Assembly (NCBI GenBank): GCA_011037195.1
Contig: JAAEAF010003748.1
Span: forward strand, 1-64,000
Source of the DNA: Triatoma infestans
Taxonomy: Eukaryota; Arthropoda; Insecta; Hemiptera; Reduviidae
Direction of reading: 5' to 3'
Length of the DNA: 64,000 bases
Made by a program: the position numbers and the translations under genes. Numbering within the stretch: the stretch's first letter is position 1; each line of letters starts with the position of its first letter. The notes beneath the pieces were generated by a model. It had not been told where the DNA came from. It ran no database searches and was given only the letters and a program-made list of their open reading frames with translations. This document shows positions 54,386 to 64,000 of this stretch, in pieces.

Positions 54386-55512
54386 AACTCTGCGAGATGC
54401 AGTGCAGCGTTAGAGAGAAACAACTCATACTCAAGAAGGCCAGGCCCAGGGCGTCCAAAGGCCACTCAACTGCGGGACGACCGTTTTTTGACACTGACAG
54501 TTTTACGAAATCGTCATCTGACAGCTGTTAAAGTAGTTCATCGCCTCCAAGAATTTCGAGATATTCAAATTTCTGAGAGAACAGCTCGGCCCAAAAGAGG
54601 CTCCAGAACAAACCATGGAGTACTGAATTTCTCACCTTGAGTTTGCTCGGCAATACATCAATTGGTCTATCCAACAAGTGTATTGTTACTGACGAGTCCC
54701 GATTTGCCTTAAGGGCTCTGGACTGCCGTGAACGAGTGTGGAGGAGAAGAGGAGAGAGATTTGCACAATGCAATTTTGTTCTCACTAGGCCTTTCCAACG
54801 AGACTCTCTGATGGTTCGGACAGGTATTAGTCTACAGAGACAATTTTCGAAGAAGTTGGTGATCGTTCGAGGAGGTTCCATGACTGCTGCTCTGTATTTG
54901 GCGGATATACTGCAAGTACATGTGGTCCCTATCATACCTGAGATAGGGGAGGAGTTTGTGCTAATGCACGATATCGCTCGTCCACATACAGCCCACATAG
55001 TGTAGGCCTTTCTAAATAACCATAATATTGACTTCCTAAATTGGCGTGCTCATTCCCCTGACTTAAATCCTATAGAGCTTCTGTGGGATATGCTTGGAAG
55101 ACGGATAAAAGATCGAAGAGTCCTTCCTGGGACCTTCAGAAGCTAGAAAGGTTACTTCCAGATGAATGGGCTCTAATCTCACTAAAGAAATTTCCGGCTT
55201 GATTCAGAGGATGCCGAGACGCCTAGAAGCTGTGATAAAAGCAAAAGGGCTCGTTATTAGCACCATCCCACTAAAAAAGATGTAAAATTAACACAAAAAA
55301 AGTGTTACTAAAATTTTTCAGTTCACTTTTTTCTAATTATTATTTTAAATTTCTTGTATAATCTTATTTTTTTGTTTTATTTTGAAAATCAATTAACCTA
55401 TTAACGTTATGAACGTTAAAAATTATTAAAAAATTGAAAACTATACATAGAAATAGTAAATTTTTCAAGTCGCCAGAATTTTTTGCCGCTGAGTGTATAA
55501 CACTTCTTATTA

Positions 55513-56093
55513 AAATTTGTTTTTTAATTGCACTAATAGTTAGTTCGATTCCTTTTTTTATGCTGTTGGAAGAAACTAGATTTTGATTGCATTAACTCAT
55601 GCGTAGATTTCAATCTTTATAGTACTCTTTCAATACTTTGTGGACTTTGTGGAATTTTAGGTCTACGAAATGTTGTTTGAGTGAATATTGTGAATTCCTT
55701 GGAAAAAATTTTGTGGGTGATTACCGTCAGTTTTATTTTGTTCCATATAGTTTTATGTTGTTCCGTTTTGTATTTGGCTATTTATACTAATGGAACAAAA
55801 TAAAATTGATGGTAATCACCCACAAAATTTTTTCCAAGGAATTTCCAAAATTCCAAAATCTCTTATCATTCTCTTAATCTTCTCCAAAATTTCATAGACT
55901 GGGGGTTTTTAGCTATTCGTTGTAGTGTCCATAATTTTATGTCTGCATGTGGCGCAGTCCACAAAGTATTGAAAGAGTACTGTATATATCGAAATCTACG
56001 TATGAAGTAAATCAATCAAAATCTAGTTTCTCGCAACAACATAAAAAAAGGAATCGAACTAATTATTAGTGCAAATAAACAAATAAATTATAA
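55513..56093. mobile_element. Foldback-type inverted-repeat element
   Basis: Left arm about 55513-55747 and right arm about 55790-56093 are inverted copies (TTGCACTAATAGTTAGTTCG versus CGAACTAATTATTAGTGCAA; GGAAAAAATTTTGTGGGTGA versus TCACCCACAAAATTTTTTCC). The central loop is about 42 bases. The right arm has roughly 70 extra bases. No coding capacity. Lies 18 bases after the Tc1 end. Confidence 0.85.
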
Positions 56094-56141
56094 TAAGAAG
56101 GAGCGTCTATATTAGGGTTCTGGTGTGAAACACTCACACAA

Positions 56142-56829
56142 CTTTCTCTTGCTGCAGTTTACAAAATTGTAATTGACAAATTTTATAGTTAGTATACCAA
56201 ATTTTATGAAATTCGTTGGTGTTTTTATGGAGAAATGAGCAAAAACTGAAAAACTGTTCAATAAGAAAGCACTTCCGGTTAGTGAAAACGATCTTACGTC
56301 ATCCGATTTTCTTCAAACTCGAAATTTCAACATAATATTTAATTCTAATTAATAATATTGATATGATAGAATTTTGTAATAAACTGAAAAGCACTTTGGT
56401 GGAAAATCTAACCCCCCTCCTCTATAAGTGCCCTTAAATGAATTTTTCCGGAGAAATGTTTCAAATAAAAATTGTAGATGTTTCAATTGTAGTTGATGTT
56501 CCAAGTTGAAAGAAAATCGATGGAGCTATTTTCGGGAAAATCTGAACAAAGTGAAAAAACTAGTCAGTAAAGTGGTATTTCCGGTTGAGGAATTTTGACA
56601 CATAACTTACTTTCGGATCCCATGATGATACCTAAATGAAAAATCAAGTTTGATCTTTCTGCAGGTTTTTGTTTTGAGCTATGATGTTCACACACATAAA
56701 TACACACACCATTTTCTAAAAATAACTTTTTTGGACTCGGCGACGTCAAAACGTGAAGTTCCGGTGAAAACTCGATATCGAAACTTTACCACGATTACAT
56801 TATTTCCTCTTACTTGGAGTAAGAGAAAG
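56142..56829 (+). repeat. Dispersed repeat A, best full-length copy (MITE-like)
   Basis: About 688 bases from CTTTCTCTTGCTGCAG to GGAGTAAGAGAAAG. The ends are inverted copies of each other (CTTTCTCTT(A/G)CT). A CTTCCTCTTACT/AGTAAGAG hairpin sits at the right end. Internal landmarks: CAGTAAAGTGGTATTTCCGG, CGGATCCCATGATGATACC, GGACTCGGCGACGTCAAAAC. No coding frame. At least a dozen diverged relatives occur in this window in both orientations. Confidence 0.7.
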
Positions 56830-57339
56830 CAAAAATTGACATAAAACATTTTGTTATGAATAATTTTTAAAACATAGAAACAACAGTAATTAACTATAAT
56901 TATTCAGTTTGATTTTTTATGTTTCACGAACAAAAAAAAAACTCTACAGTTTACAAGATTATCTGTATGTAAGTTTGTATTTATTATTATTACGAGTAAT
57001 AATAATTTGGATTAATGCCTTGTTAAAGACAGGAAACTTTGTCGAAATGCGCATAATTTAATGTGGGAATCTCCTTCCGGACATAATAGTCAGCGAAGGT
57101 CAGTCGTTTCCTTTTGGAAGGCTCACAAATTTTTCCCGAGAGAGAATGCTTTCGCCAAGAAATTGTATCCGAAACTTTCTAATGACTGGGCAGAAACCCA
57201 TGAAACGCCTCTTTAATATAGAAGTTACAGAGACAGCATTCGTTCATATTTTCTGGGCTGTGTGGCTTGTGAGTTAAAGCTAATAGTTCACCTGAAATTT
57301 CAAAATCCAACGACGTGAATTTAATTTTAAAGGACTTTA
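56830..57339. other. AT-rich spacer
   Basis: No gene seen. 57015-57054 holds a degenerate hammerhead-like arrangement (ATGC, CTTGTTA, GACA/TGTC, GAAA, GCAT). Confidence 0.3.
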
Positions 57340-57690
57340 AATTTTAAAAAATGTTTCAAATAAAAGTGATATGCATTTCACTGTTTAGACAGTATTCCAA
57401 ATTTAAAGAAAATGCATTAAAAACCGAAAACTGAGAAAAAACATTCAGTAAAGAATACTTTCGGTTGATGATCGACCAAAATTTGGCGTTAGATGCAGTG
57501 CTGATACCTGAAACCATATCATCTTTAAGCTTCTTGCAATTTTTCGCTGCTTCCTGAGATATTTGTAACATAACAAACACACACACACGTAAATACATAT
57601 AAAATATTTTGTCCAACTCAGGGGTCTTCACAACATCTATTTCCGGTGACAATTTGACACGATCGCAACACTTCCTCTTACTCTGCTACA
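57340..57690 (+). repeat. Dispersed repeat A copy
   Basis: AATTTAAAGAAAATGC, CATTCAGTAAAGAATACTTT, CGGTTGATGATCGACC, TCTATTTCCGGTGACAA and CACTTCCTCTTACTCTGC at the end. Confidence 0.6.
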
Positions 57691-58077
57691 AACATATGCA
57701 GTTTCCCAACATTTCGGTGTTATATTACACCTGCTCCAGCAATAATCTTCTGTGATTGATTGATTGACTCTTAGCAGATAGCAGAGACGTTGCTCATACA
57801 CTTTACATTCTATCGTCTCTTAGTGGTATTCCTCAAGTGTTTGTGCCAAGTGTTCCCCGGGGTAGCAAGAGGCCATGCCATATTGGTACGACGTCATCAC
57901 TTAGGTACACCACTTGTAGTTATGATTGATTTAATGTGACTAACCACACTGATTGCTGTGCGGGCCCACTTCTAAACACTGGTTGGTAGGCCACAGCACT
58001 GCGGTCGACCTACTGCGTGTGTCGGTCTGTCTTCACCGCACATCACACACCACCCAACTCTCCTCTATACACTACAC

Positions 58078-58190
58078 ACATACACACACACACTCAAAAC
58101 ACACTCGCACGCAGAGTAGTATATATATATATACAACTATATGTGTATATACGACAGACATATATATATACACAACTATATATAAACGTA
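58078..58190 (+). repeat. CA/TA microsatellite cluster
   Basis: Runs of CACACACA (58078-58096) and ATATATATAC/ TATATATACACA (58120-58180). Confidence 0.85.
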
Positions 58191-60479
58191 CAGAATGATA
58201 TTATGGAACAGATTGTATATATTTATATGCATAGAGAACATTGTATGAAATATATGTATTTTATATATTGCGGTTATACCATCCTCTCATATTGAATAAA
58301 TTGCCATGTCAAACAAAATGTATCCTGACATTATTGATCGAATGTTCAGCAGAGATTCAGTAAATTCTTAAATTGCCCAAATTGCAACAACTTGCTTTGA
58401 GATTTGTTGCTTGGGTGCTCGCTTATGGTTTCCACGACTCCCCAGCTTATATCAATCCAATCCAGCAAGCACTGAAGCTTAACGTCCAGCTACCAATTTA
58501 GTTGTTATGGTCTAGGCTCGAATACATATAATTTACTGACAATATTTTCTCCAATAAATGTAAATTTGTTATCCCTAGTCTCAAATATATTAACTTTGTT
58601 AAATCTTTTGAGTCATTTTTGCAGTTAACTCTACTGCCTAAGTATTTATGTGCAATTTGAAATAGCTTTTACTGAAGTTAGTTTATCATTAAGTCCACTC
58701 CAGCGCTATCAAACATATTGAAGTTTTTTTTTTTTTAATCCACCGCCAACTGTTAGCAATTTAGCCATTTTGTCGGAGGCAACCCAATATAAGAGAGCCC
58801 TAGCGTAATAAGGGTCTTGTCCGGCAGCATTTTATTGAAGTTAAAATAAAATTTTAAGAAAAAAATAAATTAAAATTTTTGGAAAGCTATGTAGAAATTT
58901 TTATTTTTGTTTAGATTTTCAGTTGAAAGTTAATCTTGTGGTCTGTTTTATAGAAGTGGGATCTGCAAGTTGGTGGTAATTATTCCACTTCCTCTTGGTT
59001 TTTGCATTAATTTGCTCTGTTTTAAAAAAATCTTGTTCATTTCCTTTGTTCAAGAGGATTGATCTGTCTCTCTAGTTCTTTGCGAAGGGAAAAGAGAACA
59101 AAGTATACAAAGAAGAGTCGACAATTTCCAGAATCAACACAAACACCACGCAAAAACTAAGAGAAATAAGAAAATTATTAGCATTAATTTCAAAACAAAA
59201 AGGCTAGTAATATTTATTACAGAATTATAAACTTATTTATAAAAAAAGAGCTGGCAACAGTGGCTCAGTTAAGGGAGGTTTAAATAACACTACCTCAGAA
59301 AGTTTACCTAATCAAATAACTGTGAACATATCTTGAAATAGTCCAGTATATTATTTATGTTAGTTTACATAGTTAACAAAATGGAATATATAGCAATCAA
59401 TAGAGGCAGACGTAGCATTAGCCACAACATTGTAAAACTCATCAAATCTATGATGAAGATAAAAACAGTTTCTCTAATATCATAAAATCTGGATACAAAG
59501 GTTTACTTTAAAGTATAGCTGCATTTTTTTTTCTTTATACAGCATTACACAGATGAAGACCTGGAAATTAGTCGAAACATTACCAATAAAAAATGGTTTT
59601 ACACCTGCCAATCTCTTATTTGAGTCAGGAAAAGGAAGGATTTCGTAACATATTTGCAACATATAATAAGTAAAAAACAAGTTGGCAAAGCAATAAGTGT
59701 AAAGTAATGTAAAGGAATTCTGGAAATATTGATACTATAAGTAGAGCTTGGCACAAAGTTGATTTAGGACACTACAAGACGATGATCTGTAAATCTGTAT
59801 TTTGAGAGGGGTGCACAATATATGGCCGGACCAGTGAGAATGTTTGGACTGGTGGAGATTTCCTTGCCGCTCCTCTCAGCTCTTCTCCTAATGTGAATTT
59901 TATACTCTCATACCTTTTTTACCGAGTCACACACCTACATATATCATTTCGTGGTAACCATCTAAGCGCACTTTACACACTATAAGCTATATCCAATCTC
60001 TCATTCCCTCTAAGCTACCAGCTATCTGATGCTGGCGGATCCTATAGTTGCTAGCATAAGATTTCTTCCAAGCTGTATGTTTCCTTCAGCTTTCTTATTG
60101 ATTCAATTATTCTAGATTTGTTACTTCTCATTCCAGAATGCTCAACTGGAACTCATATATATATATATATATGTTTTTATATATATAGTTGATATCATTC
60201 TCCATGTTCCGTCATGTCTTACCGGGCCAAATATTTCTCCAATTTCTCCAGGATCTTACTTTTCCACACTCTGAGAAGACGCTCATCCTCTTAAGTTACC
60301 GTTCAGATTAGCTTATTAGATGGACCATTTGTTTTCGTTAATCTGAGGCAATTAGTTCATCTTCAGTTGATATTGGAATAGAAGTGGAAGCGGCAGAAGC
60401 TTCCGCTGCTAATACCAGAGCCTATGCTTTAGTCTTACATGATGCACTAGTTGAACATAATCCTTTATCAGGGTTGGTT
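58191..60479. other. No recognisable gene
   Basis: AT-rich. (TA)n at 60155-60186. No domain-bearing frame. 59548-59583 has CAGATGA, GAC/GTC and GAAA in order but no paired stem I. Confidence 0.35.
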
Positions 60480-60707
60480 AGAAGAGTATAAAGACAGGAG
60501 GGGAGGTTTATATAAATAATGTGTTATAGGAGAGGTTCATCATCATTAATACCGCGGTAATAGACATTCAAGGCTACCAAGACAGTGGTAGTACATTTAT
60601 TGTTTAGGCGCTAGCAATCGTGGATTTTGTTGAGCAAGAGAAACACTGGATATTCAAGCCTCCATCATTTGGACAATTAAGATGGCGCCTCAGGTTAATG
60701 TTTTGAA

Positions 60708-61382
60708 TGTTATCTTTGTGATAAATGTGATCTTACGAAAAATGTAATTTACTGCAGTGGTCAGTGTAATGTAATAGTACATTTAGAATGTCTAAATATA
60801 ACACCAAATGAAAAAATATCATTAAAAGAGTGCAAACAGCTTCACTGGCTATGTACGCTATGTGACAAGGTGGAGGTAAGACCTGCACTACTAATTTAAT
60901 TAAAAATATGATGACTACGATCTCTTGGCTTCTTGAAGAAGTACGAGATTTGAAGGGAAAAGTTAGTAATAATATTGACCGAGCGAGTACCTGTGATTGC
61001 ACATCGCTTATATCAAGTAAGTATAACCTCTGAGATGGTTACTATAACATGTAATCAATTAGCTCTAAATAAGGAAATACAAGTGTTAAAGGAAATTAAT
61101 AAAGTTAATAGTGAAGATAGAGAAGAGAAAGAACGACACTTGTTAAAAGATTTAAGTAGATTGGATATAGTGACCACACAACGAGGTAATTATAAATCTA
61201 AGAAAAATGAACAATTAACTCATAAAGAATCTGATAAGAATCTGTATGAAGAATCGTGCATGAATGAAATAACTAGGCAGGTAAGTCCGACTGTGAAATC
61301 ACAAGAGAATCTTTCACGGAAAGTAGAGCAGAGATGCTGTACTGAGAAGAGAGGGAGTAGCTATTCTGAAGCAGTTAAATAG
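60708..61382 (+). pseudogene. LINE ORF1 with PHD finger and coiled coil
   Basis: From TGT 60708 one frame reads CYLCDKCDLTK, YCSGQC, VHLECLN and HWLCTLCD, an arrangement of C-x2-C, C-x3-C, H-x2-C, W-x-C-x2-C as in a C4HC3 PHD finger (60708-60873). After stops and a frameshift an acidic/basic coiled coil follows (LALNKEIQVLKEINKVN, EDREEKERHLLKDLSRL) to TAG 61380-61382. Further ORF1-like text (RLGVDFHMKDRLRESDVWP) lies at 61650-61710. PHD fingers read histone tails and might guide the LINE particle. That role is inference. Confidence 0.65.
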
Positions 61383-61781
61383 GTTGTAACCAATTTGAGA
61401 ATTGGAGAAGGAGAAGGCTGGAATGTGGTAAAACCTAAAAAAGAACAGAACAGTGTTCCTAAAACCTAAAAAAGAACAGAAGAATTGTAAAAGTTGGTAG
61501 CTGGTAGGTGTAAAGAAAGCCTGGCTACATCTCGGTAAGCTAAAAGAAGGAACAACCGTTGAAGATGTCGAACAATTTCTCAAAGAATATATACCTGAGA
61601 TAGAAGTATCAGTAACCAAATTAACATCAAAGAGAAAAAACTGCAGTTTCAGACTCGGAGTAGACTTTCACATGAAAGATAGATTGAGAGAGAGTGATGT
61701 ATGGCCGCGCAATGTCACCATTAGGCGTTTTTTATTCCCACGACGGGTAGCTGTGCTACCAAGTTAAACAGAATAAAAATA

Positions 61782-62300
61782 ATGCACCAGAACGTACAAG
61801 GTTTGAGCAATAAGGTACAGCATTTAGAGAAAATTTGTAGAGATAGCGAGATGGACATAGCATGTTTAACAGAAATTTGGTTAAAAGAAGAACAAATGAA
61901 TATCTTTGTACCTACAGGCTATAAAGTAGCTTCAGCTTTCTGCAGTACTAAGGCTATCCATGGTGGTGTTGCAATTTTAGTCAAAGATGGATGTGATATT
62001 AAAGTTTTAGATAGAATCAATAGTTTATCCGTTGAAAGAGAGTTTGAACTAACTGCAATAGAGACATATAATATGATTATAATTAGTTTATACCGTCCAC
62101 CTCAGCCTGACTGTGATATATTTATTAAGAATTTAGAGGTTTATTCAATCATATTAGCTATTTAGGGAAAAAGGCTGTGTTATTAGGTGACTTTAATATT
62201 CAGTTTTTATTAAATAATAAGTTGACTTTAGACTTTTAAGAATTTATGCCTAAGTTATGGATATGAAATCACAGTTAATGAGTGTACTAGATTGAATGCT
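61782..62300 (+). pseudogene. LINE ORF2 apurinic endonuclease domain
   Basis: KIMHQNVQGLSNKVQHLE (start), DIACLTEIWLKEEQ (catalytic Glu box T-E-x-W), HGGVAILVKDG, IISLYRPPQPD and, after a TAG at 62163-62165, VLLGDFNIQF (the G-D-F-N box). A typical APE-type endonuclease that nicks target DNA for LINE insertion. The SDH box appears as ISDHSGQWIYI near 62370. Stops break the frame. Confidence 0.75.
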
Positions 62301-62479
62301 TGTTTGGATAATATTGTTACTAATCTAGATGCAAATGAATATAAAGTAAAAGTAATTAACAATCATATAAGTGACCACTCAGGACAATGGATTTATATTA
62401 ATAAGCAGCCTGCATCAAAAGCACTATGCGGAAATATTGAAAAAAGAAGAGTATTTACTGAAGATGGTATTGCATTAAT

Positions 62480-63960
62480 GGCTATTGGGCCAAAACTGAC
62501 GAAGAAAAATCCTGCTTCTTTGCTCTTTCTGAAACATTTACATCTCATCATGAGATCCACAGCACAGGGTAGACATAGAAGAGAAATTAAGCGTCCCCTC
62601 TCTTTACCACCCAGACCATTTTCTCCCAGTGAAGCAAAACTTATAATTAACCAGCATCCCCTAAAAAAGCCCCAGGTTATGAACTGATAACCTCCCAAAT
62701 CCTCCGAAACTTTCCTACAAAGTCATTCGTTTTCCTAACCTATATTTACAACTCTGTCCTAAGAGCTACCTACTTTCGTGCCCTTTGGAAATTTTCATCA
62801 ATAAAATGTTGCCCAAAGCCCAACAAACCAGTTAACCTTCCTTTATCTTATTTTACCATTATGTTTGTTGCCCATAATGGGTAAAATTCTGGAAATGCTC
62901 CTACTTAAACGCCTGCATCCCCTTCTTTAATAACAAGAAATAATCCCTAACCATCAAGTTGGCTGTCGAGCCCTTCACTTCAACATTCAACAATGCCATC
63001 GCGTTGTAGACACCATTGCATCCTTCCTTGAGCAGAAGCAGTATTGTCCGGGCGCCTTTCTTCATGTCGCACTAGCGTTTAATCGAGTTTGGTATTCGGA
63101 CCTGTATGGAAGCTCAAGGGCGTCCTACACAGTACCTATTTTCTAATCTCAAATTCCTATTTGTCCGGGTGGCATTTCTGGGTCAACCATGGTTTGCCCA
63201 TTTCTCCTATATATCCTATCCAAGCTGTCGTCCCCCAAGGGGCATTCTCGCTCCTCTCCTCTACACTATATACACTGCTGACACCCCCATTCTTCCTATA
63301 CACTGTCTCTACTTTTACAGATGACACTGCCATCCTCTCTCCGCATAACGATCCCGTATTTGCATTTAGAAATCTTCAAAGCCATTTAAGCTTACTAGAA
63401 ACCTGATGCAAAAATTGGGGGATAAAACTTAACAAGGCAAAATGCCAATACACTACTTTTACATTAGGCCGGACTACATTGCTCCCGCTATATTTTAATG
63501 GCATTTCTCTTCTAACTGCTGACTATGTACGCTACTTAGGGTTATATATCGACAAACGGCTCAACTGGAACCCCCATACACGACTAAAAATACAAGGCCT
63601 CAACCGGCGTTTAAACTATTATCACTATACTCGGCAGACGATCTAAACTGTCCCTGCAATATAAAAGACTGATTTACCTAGTGTTTCTCAAACCTATGTG
63701 GACATACGCTAAATTCCCGCCGAATCCAGTCATTCCAATCCAAAATCCTTAATGCCCACTTCTTTGTGTTAAATCTTACCCCACATCAAACCTCAATATT
63801 TCAACATAGCCGAAGTTGCCGAAGTAATCCAAATACAAAAAGTTCCATCTATCCAATCTGCTCACCCTAATCCTTTAGCACGCCATGATAGGTTCCTCTA
63901 CCCATCCAGATAATCCGCCCTGACGATTGAAACGCCGCTGGCCTCGAGTCTCTCTAATGA
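62480..63960 (+). mobile_element. Jockey-like LINE, 5'-truncated (LINE 2 of 2)
   Basis: RT in shifting frames: FSPSEAKLIINQHPLKKAPG, FLTYIYNSVLRATYFRALWK, PKPNKPVNLP, HQVGCRALHFN, FNRVWYSDLYGKLKG, VVPQGA, TFTDDTAILSPHNDP (FTDD in place of YADD), WGIKLNKAKCQY, VRYLGLYIDKRLNWNPHTRL. The C-terminal HPNPLARHDR-like text (63860-63890) is followed by a short tail. Same family as the LINE at 44185-45305. Broken. Confidence 0.8.
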
Positions 63961-64000
63961 TTAACTTAGTTATAAAGTGCCATATATTTCTTATAGAGTC

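Larger units (their letters stand above)
53160..55200 (+). pseudogene. Tc1-type transposase
   Basis: N-terminus MPLSAEDVARAVAFIDDGRS and YAAIAIGFPYQTLRDAV (helix-turn-helix), insertion, then SYSRRPGPGRPKATQLRDDR, FRDIQISERTARPKRG. Catalytic region after a frameshift: KCIVTDESRFALRALDC (first Asp), VLMHDIARPHTAHIV (second Asp) and a stop at 55003-55005. The frame then continues to WRAHSPDLNPIELLWDMLGR (acidic third position, Glu). The DDE/D spacing of about 34 residues is normal. Stops, frameshifts and the insertion make it inactive. It would excise and reinsert the element at TA. Confidence 0.85.
53160..55495 (+). mobile_element. Tc1-like transposon, interrupted
   Basis: Transposase starts at 53160 and is split by a 1.1-kb insertion (53276-54385). 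The right terminus reads TTTTTGCCGCTGAGTG, ending 55495, followed by TATA. No matching left terminus (CACTCAGCGGC) was found upstream of 53160, so the left end is lost. Confidence 0.8.
60660..62470 (+). mobile_element. Non-LTR retrotransposon with PHD-finger ORF1 (LINE 1 of 2)
   Basis: ORF1 region with a PHD finger and coiled coil is followed by an apurinic endonuclease domain (ORF2 start). No RT of its own is seen: the sequence changes near 62470 into a Jockey LINE. The 5' region 60480-60660 (GTATAAAGACAGG, multiple TTAATACC) may be its untranslated leader. Confidence 0.7.

Noticed and set aside
57703..57742. Minus-strand CTGGAGC, GGTGT/ACACC, GAAA hammerhead-like order
   Set aside because: The core departs at three positions and no stem I pairing could be found.
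59548..59583. CAGATGA, GAC/GTC, GAAA hammerhead-like order
   Set aside because: Only a three-pair stem II and no paired stem I. Too weak to call.

Overview
This is eukaryotic, almost certainly insect, genomic DNA. It is AT-rich and packed with decayed arthropod-type transposable elements: Ty3/gypsy and BEL/Pao LTR elements, R1-, Jockey- and RTE-type LINEs, mariner and Tc1 transposons, tRNA-derived SINEs, hammerhead-ribozyme retroelement fragments, MITE-like repeats and minisatellites. There are no bacterial operons, rRNA genes, CRISPR arrays or intact host genes. The only convincing host coding sequence is a short first exon at 17359-17425. It carries the N-terminal RRKQAKP motif of NuRD/HDAC-recruiting zinc-finger regulators (ZEB/zfh-1, SALL, BCL11, FOG) and ends at a strong GTGAGT donor. 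The rest of the window therefore reads as upstream DNA and intron of a developmental regulator, filled with transposons. The insect order cannot be fixed from the sequence.

Layout. 1-12640: an AT-rich LTR retrotransposon on the minus strand (gag, LTR/promoter region with a minisatellite, and integrase/gag remnants of a second unit). Its gag is split by a plus-strand Ty3/gypsy element at 549-6744 with two 423-bp LTRs, a TTAT target duplication, primer-binding site, polypurine tract and a full but broken gag-pol. That pol ends in a TARG1/OARD1-like macro domain, the most interesting feature here. 12640-17358: AT-rich DNA with two GC-rich islands. 17359-17425: the host exon. 17783-27060: copies of a MITE-like repeat, a mariner with another repeat inside it, and a hammerhead motif. 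27063-34660: two BEL/Pao elements and an RTE-like LINE, all on the minus strand. 36690-46112: a 25-bp minisatellite, two further mariner copies sharing a common flank, SINEs, and R1-like and Jockey LINEs. 46605-48145: a higher-order minisatellite (139-bp period). 49900-52085: hammerhead motifs. 53160-56093: a Tc1-like transposon interrupted by a mariner-plus-flank block, then a foldback element. 56142-57690: MITE-like repeats. 60660-63960: a LINE whose ORF1 carries a PHD finger, followed by a truncated Jockey LINE.

No mobile element here looks autonomous. The Ty3/gypsy copy has LTRs differing at only 6 of 423 positions, yet has about ten coding lesions. Either it was copied in trans from an already defective template or the assembly carries uncorrected indels. 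The host exon and the ribozyme cores are the only sequences that look functionally preserved.

Family assignments come from motif recognition by eye. Repeat boundaries given without target duplications are approximate.
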